DNA of 64,000 nt, from contig DAOQWA010000006.1 of assembly GCA_035341855.1 (NCBI GenBank), positions 40,975-104,974 of the forward strand, written 5' to 3'. Shown here one piece after another: positions 16,999-26,409 of this stretch. The translations under genes were made by a program, and so were the position numbers. The stretch comes from QQVM01 sp035341855 (GTDB lineage Bacteria > Bacteroidota > Bacteroidia > AKYH767-A > 2013-40CM-41-45). The notes beneath the pieces were generated by a model, which saw nothing but the letters and a program-made list of their open reading frames with translations, was not told the origin of the DNA and searched no databases. Numbering within the stretch: position 1 is the first letter of the stretch; every line of letters starts with the position of its first letter.

Positions 16999-17682
16999 AT
17001 GGCTGAAAATAAGCAAGAACCGGACTTTGATGTTTCCGGTGCAATTAATAAAACTGAACATTTCATCGATCAGAACAAAAAAAGCCTTGGAATCATTCTG
17101 GGTGCCCTGCTTGTAGCTGTAGCCGGATACCTGTTCTATCAGAAAATATATGTAGCAGGTAAGGAAAAAGAGGCTTCCAGCCTGCTTTTTCATGCAGAAC
17201 AATATTTTAATGCTGATTCATTGAATCTTGCAATCAATGGTGATGGAAATAATCCTGGCCTTGAGGAATTAGCTAATGATTATAGTGTTAGTCCTTCAGG
17301 AAATATCGCAAGATATTACCTGGGAATGGCATATTTCAAAAAAAAGGAATATGACCAGGCTATTGAAACATTGAAAAGCTATGATGCCAAGGATGAAATC
17401 ACCGGCGCATTAGTATATGCCGTCATTGGAGATGCCTACATGGAACTAAATAATACCGATGAAGCAATTAGCTATTATGAGATGGCATCTAAGGAAAACC
17501 CGAATACGTTCACGACTCCAATGATGATGATGAAATGGGGAAATGCATTAGAGATGAAAGGCGAATATAAATCTGCAAAAAAGGTATACGAAAATATAAA
17601 GAAAGAATACTCTACTTCTTCTGAAGGAACTCAAATAGATAAGTACATTGCAAGAGTTGATGCCCTTGCAGGATCTAATTAA
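16999..17682 (+). CDS. Membrane-anchored tetratricopeptide repeat protein (YfgM-like)
   Basis: 227 residues. A polar cytoplasmic N-terminus (1-28) precedes a single membrane helix (about 29-48, SLGIILGALLVAVAGYLFY), then an exported domain with a YfgM/TPR_21-like repeat region: GNIARYYLGMAYFKKKEYDQ, GALVYAVIGDAYMELNNTDEA and KWGNALEMKGEYKSA are recognisable TPR units. Such proteins act as periplasmic scaffolds or chaperone partners at the Sec translocon in other phyla. A strong promoter precedes it, and an intrinsic terminator separates it from ribH. Confidence 0.85.
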   Translation: MAENKQEPDFDVSGAINKTEHFIDQNKKSLGIILGALLVAVAGYLFYQKIYVAGKEKEASSLLFHAEQYFNADSLNLAINGDGNNPGLEELANDYSVSPSGNIARYYLGMAYFKKKEYDQAIETLKSYDAKDEITGALVYAVIGDAYMELNNTDEAISYYEMASKENPNTFTTPMMMMKWGNALEMKGEYKSAKKVYENIKKEYSTSSEGTQIDKYIARVDALAGSN

Positions 17683-17690
17683 AAAATTCA

Positions 17691-17716
17691 AACCGGGCCT
17701 AGTCCGGTTTTTTTTT
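17691..17716 (+). terminator. Intrinsic terminator between the TPR gene and ribH
   Basis: AACCGG (17691-17696) and CCGGTT (17704-17709) form the stem, followed by an unbroken run of Ts to 17715. The ribH ATG at 17722 follows only 6 nt later, so ribH expression must come from read-through or from a start inside this region. Confidence 0.75.
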
Positions 17717-17721
17717 GCTCT

Positions 17722-18210
17722 ATGTCGTCAAAACTTAAAAACCTCAGCGAATATAATCCTGATCAAATTCCGTCTGCCGGAGGTATGAAATTCGGTATTG
17801 TCGTTGCGGATTGGAATCAGGAAGTAACCAGCTCCTTACTCAAAGGTGCATTAGAAACCCTGATCAGTCATGACTGTGACCAAAACAATATTCAAATTTC
17901 TAGAGTCCCGGGAAGCTATGAATTGACACTTGGCGCTCAGTGGCTGGCTGAAAAAAATGCTTTCGATGCAGTTATTTGTTTGGGTTGTGTTATTCAAGGA
18001 GAAACCAGACATTTTGATTTTATCTGTCAGGCAGTATCAACAGGATTGACAGATCTGAGCATAAAATTTTCTATTCCATTTATATTTGGAGTACTGACCC
18101 CGGAAAATCAGGAACAGGCACTCGATCGCTCCGGTGGAAAACATGGTAACAAAGGTGTGGAAGCAGCTATTACAGCGATAAAGATGGTCGCACTCAGAAA
18201 CGAAAAGTAG
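17722..18210 (+). CDS. ribH: 6,7-dimethyl-8-ribityllumazine synthase
   Basis: 162 residues with all family blocks: FGIVVADWNQE (N-terminal strand and substrate contact), SRVPGSYELTLGAQWLA, CLGCVIQGETRHFDF (His97 is the probable catalytic base) and FGVLTPENQEQALDRSGG (phosphate and ribityl contacts). The enzyme condenses 5-amino-6-ribitylaminouracil with dihydroxybutanone phosphate in riboflavin synthesis and usually forms large cytoplasmic shells. It is not next to ribD in this genome. The very short distance from a terminator T-run to the start codon is unusual. Confidence 0.96.
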   Translation: MSSKLKNLSEYNPDQIPSAGGMKFGIVVADWNQEVTSSLLKGALETLISHDCDQNNIQISRVPGSYELTLGAQWLAEKNAFDAVICLGCVIQGETRHFDFICQAVSTGLTDLSIKFSIPFIFGVLTPENQEQALDRSGGKHGNKGVEAAITAIKMVALRNEK

Positions 18211-18239
18211 TTTTAATCCAAAGTACTGCTCTACTTTAG

Positions 18240-19352
18240 TTAGTTAACCGATGAAATGATCAATGGTCTCAAATAAGTCCTTTCATTGACAACCATTTTA
18301 ACAAAATAATTACCCGGACTCAAACTTTTATTGCCTAAATCTATTTGTATGGAATGCAAGCCTTCATTTTGCAATTTTTCTTCCATAAAAATGAAAGACT
18401 CTCCGAGAGCAGATAGGATTCCCACACTGACCATTGCCGGATTATCCAATTTATAGTTTAGAGTAGCATTCTTTACAGCCGGATTAGGAAATACTTCAAC
18501 AAACAAATCGAAAGGATCAACTTTTGTTATTCCAATGACAGAATGAACAGAATCTTTGTAAATAATTTGTGTTATCATTCCATTTCCTGTCGTATTTATC
18601 TGGAGCAATGGAATACCTTGTCCATTACCCAGCCATTTATATTCATGAGTAGTGACCGCCGGAAAATTCAGACCAAGAGTAAGTGAATCAATGTAAATAC
18701 TGTCCTGCTGAACAACAGTAGAATGAACCCTTAACACATCGAATGTACCAAATGGAGTTGTCAGATTGCCCCAACCATCTACTTCATTCTTTCTAGTCTT
18801 ATTGACCTTGTAGTATAATCCAAGAGTACTTGTAAGATCTATCGCATAACCTGAATTTGCCGAATCGACAGAAGGAAACTGCAGAGGAAATTTATAAATA
18901 ATATCATGAGGTGAATATGTAATAGGTAATGGAATTCCATTCACCGTTGCTCCCAGTCCGACCTGCTTATAGGATGCTGATGAATTGTAATAAAAATTGA
19001 AGATGTCAGTCAGGCTGATAAAAGTTCCGAGACTAAAACCTGCGGAAGCCGTTGCCTGATTTGCTCTGTTATTATTAAATGCATTGTCAATAAATATGAT
19101 AGAAAAAATGGGATTCGTAGCTGATTCGTCAATGAATGTATCCACTCTTTGGCTTGTATGAACGAGTTGCGAAAAGTCCCACATGGCAGCCGGGCCGGTT
19201 GAGCTCAGGTCCAGGCTCTGATCAATCTGGCCGATACTCACCCTGAATGTATCATTGGCATGTGGAAGATCTGCACTGTTAATTATACTTTGAGCTCTGA
19301 CCTGAAAGGTAAAGGACAAGCTGAGGAAAATCAGACCGAAAATCTTTTTCAT
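18240..19352 (-). CDS. Secreted protein with type IX secretion C-terminal sorting domain
   Basis: 370 residues: a signal peptide (about 1-20, ending VRAQ), a roughly 260-residue beta-rich region of unknown function, and a C-terminal type-A T9SS sorting domain (about 285-370). The sorting domain shows FPNPAVKNATLNYKL, a central G-x-H-x-I-x2-DLG and LSPGNYFVKM...LRPLIISS, the usual order of its beta strands. The protein should pass the outer membrane through the type IX system and be anchored or released. No catalytic motif was found in the passenger part. It shows that the host has a T9SS, a Bacteroidota trait. Confidence 0.85.
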   Translation of the reverse strand: MKKIFGLIFLSLSFTFQVRAQSIINSADLPHANDTFRVSIGQIDQSLDLSSTGPAAMWDFSQLVHTSQRVDTFIDESATNPIFSIIFIDNAFNNNRANQATASAGFSLGTFISLTDIFNFYYNSSASYKQVGLGATVNGIPLPITYSPHDIIYKFPLQFPSVDSANSGYAIDLTSTLGLYYKVNKTRKNEVDGWGNLTTPFGTFDVLRVHSTVVQQDSIYIDSLTLGLNFPAVTTHEYKWLGNGQGIPLLQINTTGNGMITQIIYKDSVHSVIGITKVDPFDLFVEVFPNPAVKNATLNYKLDNPAMVSVGILSALGESFIFMEEKLQNEGLHSIQIDLGNKSLSPGNYFVKMVVNERTYLRPLIISSVN

Positions 19353-19425
19353 GATTTGTTTTTTTTTAAAATATGACTATACGATCATTAAGACTCTTTT
19401 CCCGGAGCTTTGTATAATACACATC

Positions 19426-20298
19426 CTAGATCATTGCTTCAAAACGGTTTAAGGTCGATTTTGAAACCGGGACAAGAGGAAGTCTTACGTATTCCGAACA
19501 ATTTCCCATCACACTTAACAAGCCTTTGATACCGGAAGGATTGCCGTCAACGAAAATCGCATGCATGATATCCAGAAGTTTATAGTGAAGTTTTCTGGCC
19601 TTGTCAAAGTTTCCGTCAAGTGCCTGCCTGACCAATTCTGAAAAATCTTTTGGGTAAGCATTAGCAATTACAGATATTACTCCGTCACCTCCACAAGCAA
19701 TAATTGGAAGAGCAAGTATATCGTCACCACTTATCACGAGAAAATCTTTGGGTTTGTTATTAATGATTTGCATGACTTTCTCAAGATTACCAGAAGCCTC
19801 TTTGATACCAACTATATTTTTAACATCATGAGCCAGTTCGAGGGTGACTTGTGCATCCATATTGCTTCCTGTCCTCGAAGGAACATTATATAGAATTACA
19901 GGTACCGGACAATTAGATGCAAACATTTTGTAATGTTGCATGATTCCTTTTTGCGAAGGTCTATTATAATAAGGAGATACGGACAAAACCGCATCAATTT
20001 TTGAGAAGTCCGTTTCTTCCAGAGATTGAAGCAAGTCTTGAGTATTATTCCCGCCCATGCCAAGTACTACAGGAACTCTTGAGTCGACTATTTCAGTGAC
20101 AAAATCAGTAACTGCATTTTTTTCATCTTTACTAAGTGTTGCTGTTTCACCGGTTGTTCCGAGAGGAACCAGATAATCTGTTTTTCCATCGACACATTTA
20201 TTTATTAACTTCTCGAAACACTTAAAATCGATACGTCCATCCTTATGAAATGGAGTGATCAACGCAACCCCGGTGCCTTTCAGCTTATTTAGATTCAT
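19426..20298 (-). CDS. dapA: 4-hydroxy-tetrahydrodipicolinate synthase
   Basis: 290 residues of the DapA/NAL TIM-barrel family. PLGTTGE (45-51) binds pyruvate, Tyr137 lies in LYNVPSRTG, and the Schiff-base Lys166 lies in GIKEASG. The enzyme condenses pyruvate with aspartate-semialdehyde in lysine and diaminopimelate synthesis. The arginine of NVPSRTG favours a true DapA over a sialate lyase. Its ATG overlaps the stop of the upstream conserved gene by 4 nt (ATGA), so it is the last gene of ligA-DUF-dapA. Confidence 0.95.
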   Translation of the reverse strand: MNLNKLKGTGVALITPFHKDGRIDFKCFEKLINKCVDGKTDYLVPLGTTGETATLSKDEKNAVTDFVTEIVDSRVPVVLGMGGNNTQDLLQSLEETDFSKIDAVLSVSPYYNRPSQKGIMQHYKMFASNCPVPVILYNVPSRTGSNMDAQVTLELAHDVKNIVGIKEASGNLEKVMQIINNKPKDFLVISGDDILALPIIACGGDGVISVIANAYPKDFSELVRQALDGNFDKARKLHYKLLDIMHAIFVDGNPSGIKGLLSVMGNCSEYVRLPLVPVSKSTLNRFEAMI

Positions 20299-20852
20299 GC
20301 CAGTTGAGGTTTAATTTTACGTAGAAAATGTTCAGTCTCTTCAATAACTTCTTTTATAGGAGTTTCAGGAGATAAATGAATCATCATATCATAACAAGTT
20401 GTGTATTTATGATCATAGCGACCTACCCTAAAACGCGAATGTGACATTGCAGCGATGTACCTGAGCGGAAAACAATTTCCTGCATTTAAGTTTATTAAAA
20501 TATCAAACTTCTGTTCAATAAAATTTTTTACGATCGGGTTATTGGGAATAAGCCTGAAGTCCAAATCGGCACGTGTGAAAAAGTCCAGTCCATACTGTGC
20601 GAATTGAGCAGGAGGAAGTTTTTTCTTGTCCACAAAACCCATGGCAAGGATATCTTTCTTGTAAGTGCTACGCACGGTTTTGATATAAGCTTTTACAGTT
20701 TCATAGTCCCGCTCATCCGTTGCATCATAAAGGATACCTATACTGGCAGCATCATCAAATCCTATGACTTCTGATTTGTGTTTCTGCTTTTGAACTTCTT
20801 TTAAGAAGCGTAGCTGGCCTAATTTGGCACGAATATTTTTTGAGAGGCTCAT
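20295..20852 (-). CDS. Conserved Bacteroidota protein, probably DUF6913
   Basis: 185 residues, cytoplasmic, with a basic N-terminal helix (1-28), a Rossmann-like core (SIGILYDATDERDYETVKAY, then KDILAMGFVDKKKLP) and a conserved NLNAGNCFPLRYIAAMS segment. No catalytic motif is evident. I recall this type of protein between ligA and dapA in many Bacteroidota, and the family number is given from memory. It starts 2 nt after ligA and overlaps dapA by 4 nt, so the three are translated together. Confidence 0.75.
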   Translation of the reverse strand: MSLSKNIRAKLGQLRFLKEVQKQKHKSEVIGFDDAASIGILYDATDERDYETVKAYIKTVRSTYKKDILAMGFVDKKKLPPAQFAQYGLDFFTRADLDFRLIPNNPIVKNFIEQKFDILINLNAGNCFPLRYIAAMSHSRFRVGRYDHKYTTCYDMMIHLSPETPIKEVIEETEHFLRKIKPQLA

Positions 20853-20854
20853 TC

Positions 20855-22942
20855 TTATAATCCGATCATTGCGAGAAAATCCTTTTCAGAGATCACGGGT
20901 ACATTTAATTTTTTAGCTTTCTCCAGTTTACTTGGACCGGATTCATCTCCTGCGATCATAAAACTAGTTTTGGAAGAAATACCGCTTAGGTTTTTTCCTC
21001 CATGTTGTTCAATCAGTTGCTTCAGTTCTTCCCGGCTGAAATTACTGAAAACGCCTGAAACTACAAACGATTTCCCATCAAGTAAATTACTAAGTTTTTC
21101 AAGTTTGGCCTCACCTTTATAATCCATCTGCAAACCTGCTTGCCTGAGCTCCATTATCAGCTTCAGATTAACCTCATGCTTGAAAAAATCCAAAATGCTA
21201 TCTGCAATTTTTTCTCCTATCTCATCTGCTTTAACAAGGTCTTCAGCGGTAGCCGCTTTCAGGGCATCTATTGAACGAAATTGTGAAGCTAGTTTTTTTG
21301 CCACAGTTTCGCCTACATACCTAATACCTATCGCATATAAAACCCTTTCAAAAGGTACAGATTTCGACGCCTCTATTCCTTTAAGGATATTTTCGACAGA
21401 TTTTTTCTGCAAACTGATCTTTTTTGATCTAGCACCATCCTCCTGCTCAATGATCTTTTCCAGACCAAGAATATCACTTTCTTTAAGCTTATACAAGTCG
21501 GCAGGAGTGCGTACCAGGCCGTGATCGAATAACATTTCTATTTTGCCTTCGCCAAGGCTATCAATATTCATTGCCCTACGGCTGATGAAATGATCAATAC
21601 GTCCTTTGATTTGGGGCGGACAGGCAAGGTGGTTCGGACAATAATGCAATACTTCTGTTTCTTTGCGAACCAGCGGGCTTTTACACTCCGGGCATAATTT
21701 AATGTATTGAACAGGTATTGAATTCTTCTTTCGTTTTGCCAAATCCACTGCAGTGATCTTTGGAATGATTTCACCACCCTTTTCGACGAACACGTAATCC
21801 CCTTGATGAAGATCCAATTTTTCAATTTGGTCAGCATTGTGCAAAGTAGCCCTCTTAACGGTTGTCCCTGCCAATTGAACCGGGGCAAGATTTGCAACCG
21901 GAGTAATTGCCCCTGTGCGTCCCACCTGATAGGAGACAGAAAGCAATTCGGTTGAAACACTTTCTGATTTATACTTATACGCTATCGCCCATCTGGGAGA
22001 TTTGGCAGTATAACCTAGGTCTTCCTGTGTCGCAAAGGAATTGACTTTGACTACGATCCCATCTGTATCATATTCAAGCTTGAGCCTGTCATGTTCCCAT
22101 TTTTTGAGAAAGGAAAAAACTCCGTTGATATCTTCGACAAGCTGCACATCTTTGCTCACTTTAAAACCCCACTGAGAAGCCTTTTTTATAGAGTCATAGT
22201 GAGTATCAACAGGAATTGAATCACCTAAAATCGCATAAAAAAAACAATCCAGTCCTCGTCTGGCTACAACTTTTGAATCCTGCATTTTGAGAGTTCCGGA
22301 AGCTGCATTTCTTGGATTTTTGAGAAGACGATCAGCAATTTCTTCTGAATCATAGCCGTCTTCTATGAGCTGTGCTTCCATCTCTGCATTGATACGTTGA
22401 AATGCCGGTCTTGGCATTATTATTTCACCTCTTATTTCAAATTCATCAGGTATATCATCACCTGTGAGTTGCAAGGGAATGCTCCGGATCGTTCTGACAT
22501 TTACTGTCACATCATCACCTGAAACACCATCACCTCTCGTTACTGCCTGCAACAATTTTCCATCTCTGTAAGTAAGCCCTATTGCCACTCCGTCAAATTT
22601 TAATTCACAGACATAAGAAAAATCATCTCCTATTGACTTTCTTATTCTGTCATCAAAATCAGAAAGCTCTTGCTCGGAATAAGTGTTCCCGAGTGACAGC
22701 ATTGGATATTTATGTCGTACTTGTTTAAATTCCTTACTAACAGTACCTCCAACTCTTTGTGATGGCGACTCCGGAGAAAAAAATTCAGGATGTTCAGCTT
22801 CAAGCTTGATCAATTCCTCAAGCATCATATCAAATTGTTTGTCACTAATGACAGGATTAGAGTCTACATAATAGAAGCGATTATGTTTGTTGAGCTCTTC
22901 GCGGAGGCTTAAAATTTTTTGTTCTATATTTTTCGTACTCAT
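20855..22942 (-). CDS. ligA: NAD+-dependent DNA ligase
   Basis: About 695 residues with the full LigA order: domain Ia (FYYVDSNPVISDKQFD), the adenylation motif CELKFDGVAIGL with the nucleotidyl lysine at about 115, the OB fold, a four-cysteine zinc finger (CPECKSP...YCPNHLACP), helix-hairpin-helix repeats, and a C-terminal BRCT domain (about 615-695; GKSFVVSGVFSNFSREELK). It seals nicks in replication and repair. I start at 22942 (MSTKNIEQ) because the next upstream ATG (22957) lies inside a candidate -7 element; a 5-residue longer protein is possible. Confidence 0.95.
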   Translation of the reverse strand: MSTKNIEQKILSLREELNKHNRFYYVDSNPVISDKQFDMMLEELIKLEAEHPEFFSPESPSQRVGGTVSKEFKQVRHKYPMLSLGNTYSEQELSDFDDRIRKSIGDDFSYVCELKFDGVAIGLTYRDGKLLQAVTRGDGVSGDDVTVNVRTIRSIPLQLTGDDIPDEFEIRGEIIMPRPAFQRINAEMEAQLIEDGYDSEEIADRLLKNPRNAASGTLKMQDSKVVARRGLDCFFYAILGDSIPVDTHYDSIKKASQWGFKVSKDVQLVEDINGVFSFLKKWEHDRLKLEYDTDGIVVKVNSFATQEDLGYTAKSPRWAIAYKYKSESVSTELLSVSYQVGRTGAITPVANLAPVQLAGTTVKRATLHNADQIEKLDLHQGDYVFVEKGGEIIPKITAVDLAKRKKNSIPVQYIKLCPECKSPLVRKETEVLHYCPNHLACPPQIKGRIDHFISRRAMNIDSLGEGKIEMLFDHGLVRTPADLYKLKESDILGLEKIIEQEDGARSKKISLQKKSVENILKGIEASKSVPFERVLYAIGIRYVGETVAKKLASQFRSIDALKAATAEDLVKADEIGEKIADSILDFFKHEVNLKLIMELRQAGLQMDYKGEAKLEKLSNLLDGKSFVVSGVFSNFSREELKQLIEQHGGKNLSGISSKTSFMIAGDESGPSKLEKAKKLNVPVISEKDFLAMIGL

Positions 22943-22954
22943 AATAGATGTTAG

Positions 22955-22962
22955 CAAAGATA
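22955..22962 (-). promoter_or_regulatory. Candidate -7 element of the ligA operon
   Basis: The minus strand reads TATCTTTG, a full match to TAnnTTTG, with TTTG at 22984-22987 (spacer 21 nt). It overlaps the upstream ATG of ligA, which argues for the downstream start. Confidence 0.4.
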
Positions 22963-22974
22963 AAGGAATGGTCC

Positions 22975-23874
22975 TTAATAATTCAAAGTTGCTGAAATCA
23001 TCCTGGGATTATCATTTATATCAGTTTTTAATATAATGTCAGAGAAGTTTTGTTTTTTGAAAAGATCTATAACACCTGCTGCATGATCTCTATTTATTTC
23101 TACGACTACCCTTCCGCCTGATCTCAATGAATCAGAGGCTAAAGCTGCAATTTCACTATAAAAAATAAGAGGATCCTCATCAGGAACAAATAAAGCAATT
23201 GAAGGTTCGTGATTTAGGACCCTTTCGTTTATTGCAGACTTCTCTTTCATGAGGACATAAGGAGGGTTAGACGTAATCAGATCTAAGTTGTTAGTGCTTC
23301 CAAACAATTCTTTGAGAAAATCACTCATGCTTTGACCTGTCTTCCACTTTAGAATGTCGCACTGAAAAAAATTTACATTTGACTGAAGAACTTCATTGTT
23401 CTTTACAGCAATATCCAATGCCTTTTCAGAGATATCACAGGCTGCAATTAACCAGTCAGGATTTTTCAATGACAAACTTATAGGTATGCAGCCAGATCCG
23501 GTACAAAGATCTATGACATTTAACTTAATTTTTGAGAATTCTTTGAAATCATTAAGAACCCAATTGACAAGTTCCTCAGTTTCAGGTCGAGGAATTAACA
23601 CATCCGGAGAAACGATAAATTTATGATCCATGAACCAGGAATATCCCAGTACATACTGAATTGGTTTCGTACCTTTTAACTGATGCAAAATTTGGTTCAG
23701 CTGAGTTATTGAATCAGGTGACAGTTGTTCGTCCTTTCTCAGAACAAGGTCAGCTCTTGAGAAACTGCAACAATGTTCAAATGCACGAAGAGTAATTTGT
23801 TCCAGTTCCGCCGGTTCATATAAATGAGACAGGCATTCCTGATAAGCAATAAAGATTTCATTTACAGTAGTCAC
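22975..23874 (-). CDS. prmC: Peptide chain release factor N5-glutamine methyltransferase
   Basis: 299 residues: an N-terminal helical domain with YSWFMDHKFIVSPDVLIPRPETEELV (release-factor binding and the hinge), then a class I SAM-dependent domain with LCTGSGCIPISL (motif I) and the catalytic SNPPYV. PrmC methylates the glutamine of the GGQ loop in RF1 and RF2. The C-terminus is also canonical (GGRVVVEINRDH). It is transcribed away from ribD, with a 40-nt gap between the starts, and ends 32 nt before ligA. Confidence 0.94.
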   Translation of the reverse strand: MTTVNEIFIAYQECLSHLYEPAELEQITLRAFEHCCSFSRADLVLRKDEQLSPDSITQLNQILHQLKGTKPIQYVLGYSWFMDHKFIVSPDVLIPRPETEELVNWVLNDFKEFSKIKLNVIDLCTGSGCIPISLSLKNPDWLIAACDISEKALDIAVKNNEVLQSNVNFFQCDILKWKTGQSMSDFLKELFGSTNNLDLITSNPPYVLMKEKSAINERVLNHEPSIALFVPDEDPLIFYSEIAALASDSLRSGGRVVVEINRDHAAGVIDLFKKQNFSDIILKTDINDNPRMISATLNY

Positions 23875-23914
23875 GGCGTGAAGATAATGAAATACAACGC
23901 AGCTCTTTTCAGAT

Positions 23915-24991
23915 GTGATTGGAATAAGCTATTTTCGTCGGGTGGTCAAAGATGAAATGTATATGTCCCGCTGCCTTGAGTTGGCAAGCAAAGCAATGGG
24001 AAATGTGGCACCAAATCCCATGGTGGGTGCTGTTATTGTATATGAAGACAAAATTATCGGAGAGGGCTACCACCGAAGATATGGCGAATCGCATGCCGAG
24101 GTAAATGCAGTTGACGATGCTCTTTTAGTTCAGCCTCCGGAAAGATTATCAGAATCTACCCTTTATGTAAGTCTCGAGCCCTGTAGCCATTTCGGGAAAA
24201 CGCCTGCTTGCACAGAGCTGATCAAATCTTACAGATTTAAAAGAGTTGTGATAGGATGTTCAGACCCATTTGAAAAAGTAAACGGGAAAGGAATAGAAAT
24301 ATTAAGAAGCGCAGGAATTGAAGTTGAGGAAAATGTACTTAAAAAAGAAGCTGAACATTTAAACCGCCGGTTTATAACCTATCATACAAAAAACAGGCCC
24401 TACATAATCCTGAAATATGCACAAAGCAAGGATCATTTTCTTGCTGCTACGAAACCGGATGAGAAAAACCGATGGATAAGCAATGTCTATTCAAGAAAGT
24501 TGGTGCATCGCTGGAGAAGCGAAGAACAGGCGATAATGGTAGGTACGAATACTGCAATAGTTGATGATCCGGCTTTAACGGTCCGTGATTGGAACGGGAA
24601 ACAACCATTGCGTATACTGTTGGACAGAAAACTTTCAGTTCCAAATTCTGCCAAATTATTTGACCAAACGGTAAACACCTTAGTATTTAATGAGCTTAAG
24701 GAATCTATTGAGGAAAAGATTGAATTTATCAAACTCGACTTCAGGAAAAATGTAATTGATCAGATTTGCAAGATACTGTATGAACGTTCGATTCAGTCCT
24801 TGATTGTTGAGGGAGGGCAGAAATTATTGCAAAGCTTCATTGATTCAGGAATATGGGACGAAGCCCGGATAATCACAGGTGTTTCGATGCTGAATGAAGG
24901 TTTACCGGCTCCTAAACCCGGTGGAAAGCTATTCTCGAGTCAGGAGATAGGATCAGATACTCTTGAAATATATTATCCTCAGAATAAATAA
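23915..24991 (+). CDS. ribD: Bifunctional riboflavin biosynthesis deaminase/reductase RibD
   Basis: 358 residues. The deaminase domain (about 15-155) carries HAE (zinc His and catalytic Glu) and EPCSHFGKTPACTE (two zinc cysteines); the reductase domain (about 160-350) has RWRSEEQAIMVGTNTAIVDDPALTVR and LIVEGGQKLLQSF. It makes the second and third steps of riboflavin synthesis from the GTP-derived pyrimidine. The conserved part begins at YMSRCLELA, so the start could be the ATG at 23915, a GTG at 23942, or an ATG at about 23957. An M42-like peptidase follows after 18 nt. Confidence 0.93.
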   Translation: MIGISYFRRVVKDEMYMSRCLELASKAMGNVAPNPMVGAVIVYEDKIIGEGYHRRYGESHAEVNAVDDALLVQPPERLSESTLYVSLEPCSHFGKTPACTELIKSYRFKRVVIGCSDPFEKVNGKGIEILRSAGIEVEENVLKKEAEHLNRRFITYHTKNRPYIILKYAQSKDHFLAATKPDEKNRWISNVYSRKLVHRWRSEEQAIMVGTNTAIVDDPALTVRDWNGKQPLRILLDRKLSVPNSAKLFDQTVNTLVFNELKESIEEKIEFIKLDFRKNVIDQICKILYERSIQSLIVEGGQKLLQSFIDSGIWDEARIITGVSMLNEGLPAPKPGGKLFSSQEIGSDTLEIYYPQNK

Positions 24992-25009
24992 AAGTCAAAA
25001 AAATTAAAC

Positions 25010-25921
25010 ATGAAATTACTCCAAGAAATGTGTGCTATCCATGCTCCATCCGGGAATGAATCGGCAATGACACAATTTCTCTTATCCTATATTAATGACA
25101 ACAAAAATAAATGGAAGACACAACCGCAGGTTTTCTACGGGGAAGATTTCCAGGATTCTATAGTTCTTATTTTTGGTAAGCCTCGGACTGCAATATTTGC
25201 ACATATAGACAATATCGGATTTACAGTCAGGTATCGGAATCAGTTGGTGAAGATTGGCGGGCCTCAACTAAAAAACGGAACATTGTTAAGGGGAACAGAC
25301 AGCAAGGGACATATTGAATGTGAAGTTTTGATTGATACTGAAGAAAGAATAATGTACAAAGCATCGAGGGAAATTGACAGAGGTACTGATCTTTCATTTG
25401 TTCCCAACTGGATCGAAGATGAAGAATATGTGCAATGTTGTTATATGGACAACCGTTTAGGCGTATGGAATGCATTAAAGGTATGCGAAACCCTTGATGA
25501 CGGAGCCATTGTATTTTCCTGCCGGGAAGAGCATGGAGGCGGTTCAGTAGGCTATTTACTGAAATTCCTTTACGAAAATTACAAGATCAAACAAACACTC
25601 ATCAGTGACATTACATGGATTACCGAAGGTGTTTTACCGGGAAAAGGTGTGGTGATTTCTATGAGAGATATTGGGATACCCAGAAGAACTTATTTAAATA
25701 AAATTATTCGACTGGCAGAATCAAGTCATATCCCATTTCAGTTGGAAGTAGAAGGATCCGGTGGCAGTGACGGCACTGAAATTCAAAAACAAAATTTGCC
25801 GGTCGACTGGTGCTTTGTAGGAGCCGCCGAGCAGCATGTTCACTCACCAAAAGAAAAGGTAAACAAAGCGGACATCAGTCATATGTTGAATATGTATAAA
25901 TACTTAATGAAAAATTTATAA
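25010..25921 (+). CDS. M42-family-like metallo-aminopeptidase
   Basis: 303 residues resembling M42 glutamyl aminopeptidases/endoglucanase M. Metal and catalytic residues can be placed: His65 and Asp67 in AHIDNIGF, the bridging Asp in CYMDNRLG, the Glu pair in CREEHGGGSVG, the Asp in LISDITW, and the final His in QHVHSPKEKV. SGGSDGTEIQ is also typical. The enzyme should trim peptides in the cytoplasm as a two-metal oligomer. Its position 18 nt after ribD suggests co-transcription without an obvious pathway link. It converges on the thioesterase gene with a 1-nt gap. Confidence 0.82.
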   Translation: MKLLQEMCAIHAPSGNESAMTQFLLSYINDNKNKWKTQPQVFYGEDFQDSIVLIFGKPRTAIFAHIDNIGFTVRYRNQLVKIGGPQLKNGTLLRGTDSKGHIECEVLIDTEERIMYKASREIDRGTDLSFVPNWIEDEEYVQCCYMDNRLGVWNALKVCETLDDGAIVFSCREEHGGGSVGYLLKFLYENYKIKQTLISDITWITEGVLPGKGVVISMRDIGIPRRTYLNKIIRLAESSHIPFQLEVEGSGGSDGTEIQKQNLPVDWCFVGAAEQHVHSPKEKVNKADISHMLNMYKYLMKNL

Positions 25922-25922
25922 A

Positions 25923-26327
25923 CTAAAAGTATTTAGAGATCGCTTGCAAAAAATCCTGAGGAGGCTTACATGGTTTATTACTCGCACGATCTATAAAAAC
26001 CAAGGTTGTTGATGCCTTGTTGATCAACACTTCCTGTTCGTTGTAAGTTTCATATTCAAAATGTATCCTAGCAGAGGGAATTAGCGGAATGCTGGTCTTA
26101 ATGGTGAGTAAATCATCATAATGTGCAGGTTTTAGATAGTCGATGTTATAATTCATAACCGGCAACATATAACCGGCATTTTCAAGTTTGCGATAACTAA
26201 ACCCTAATGCGCGTAATGCTTCGACCCTACCCACTTCGAAAAAGGCTGCATAATTTCCATAGTAGACGTAACCCATTTGATCTGTCTCTGCATACCTTAC
26301 TCTGATTTGCACCTCACTGATAAACAT
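25923..26327 (-). CDS. YbgC/4HBT-type acyl-CoA thioesterase
   Basis: 134 residues with a single hot-dog fold. RYAETDQMGYVYYGNY (11-26) contains the catalytic Asp16 at the usual place, followed by the long helix FFEVGRVEALRALGFSY. Members hydrolyse short or aromatic acyl-CoA thioesters; some partner with the Tol-Pal system, but no tol genes are near. The length is normal. A different 4HBT enzyme lies in the pigment cluster (57391-57810), so this one is probably the housekeeping copy. Confidence 0.88.
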   Translation of the reverse strand: MFISEVQIRVRYAETDQMGYVYYGNYAAFFEVGRVEALRALGFSYRKLENAGYMLPVMNYNIDYLKPAHYDDLLTIKTSIPLIPSARIHFEYETYNEQEVLINKASTTLVFIDRASNKPCKPPQDFLQAISKYF

Positions 26328-26409
26328 AACTGATTTTTTAATTGATGATGCTAAGCTCGAAGAATTTCTCTATTATTGCTAAAGATAATGCAATGAAATA
26401 ATTTTAAGA

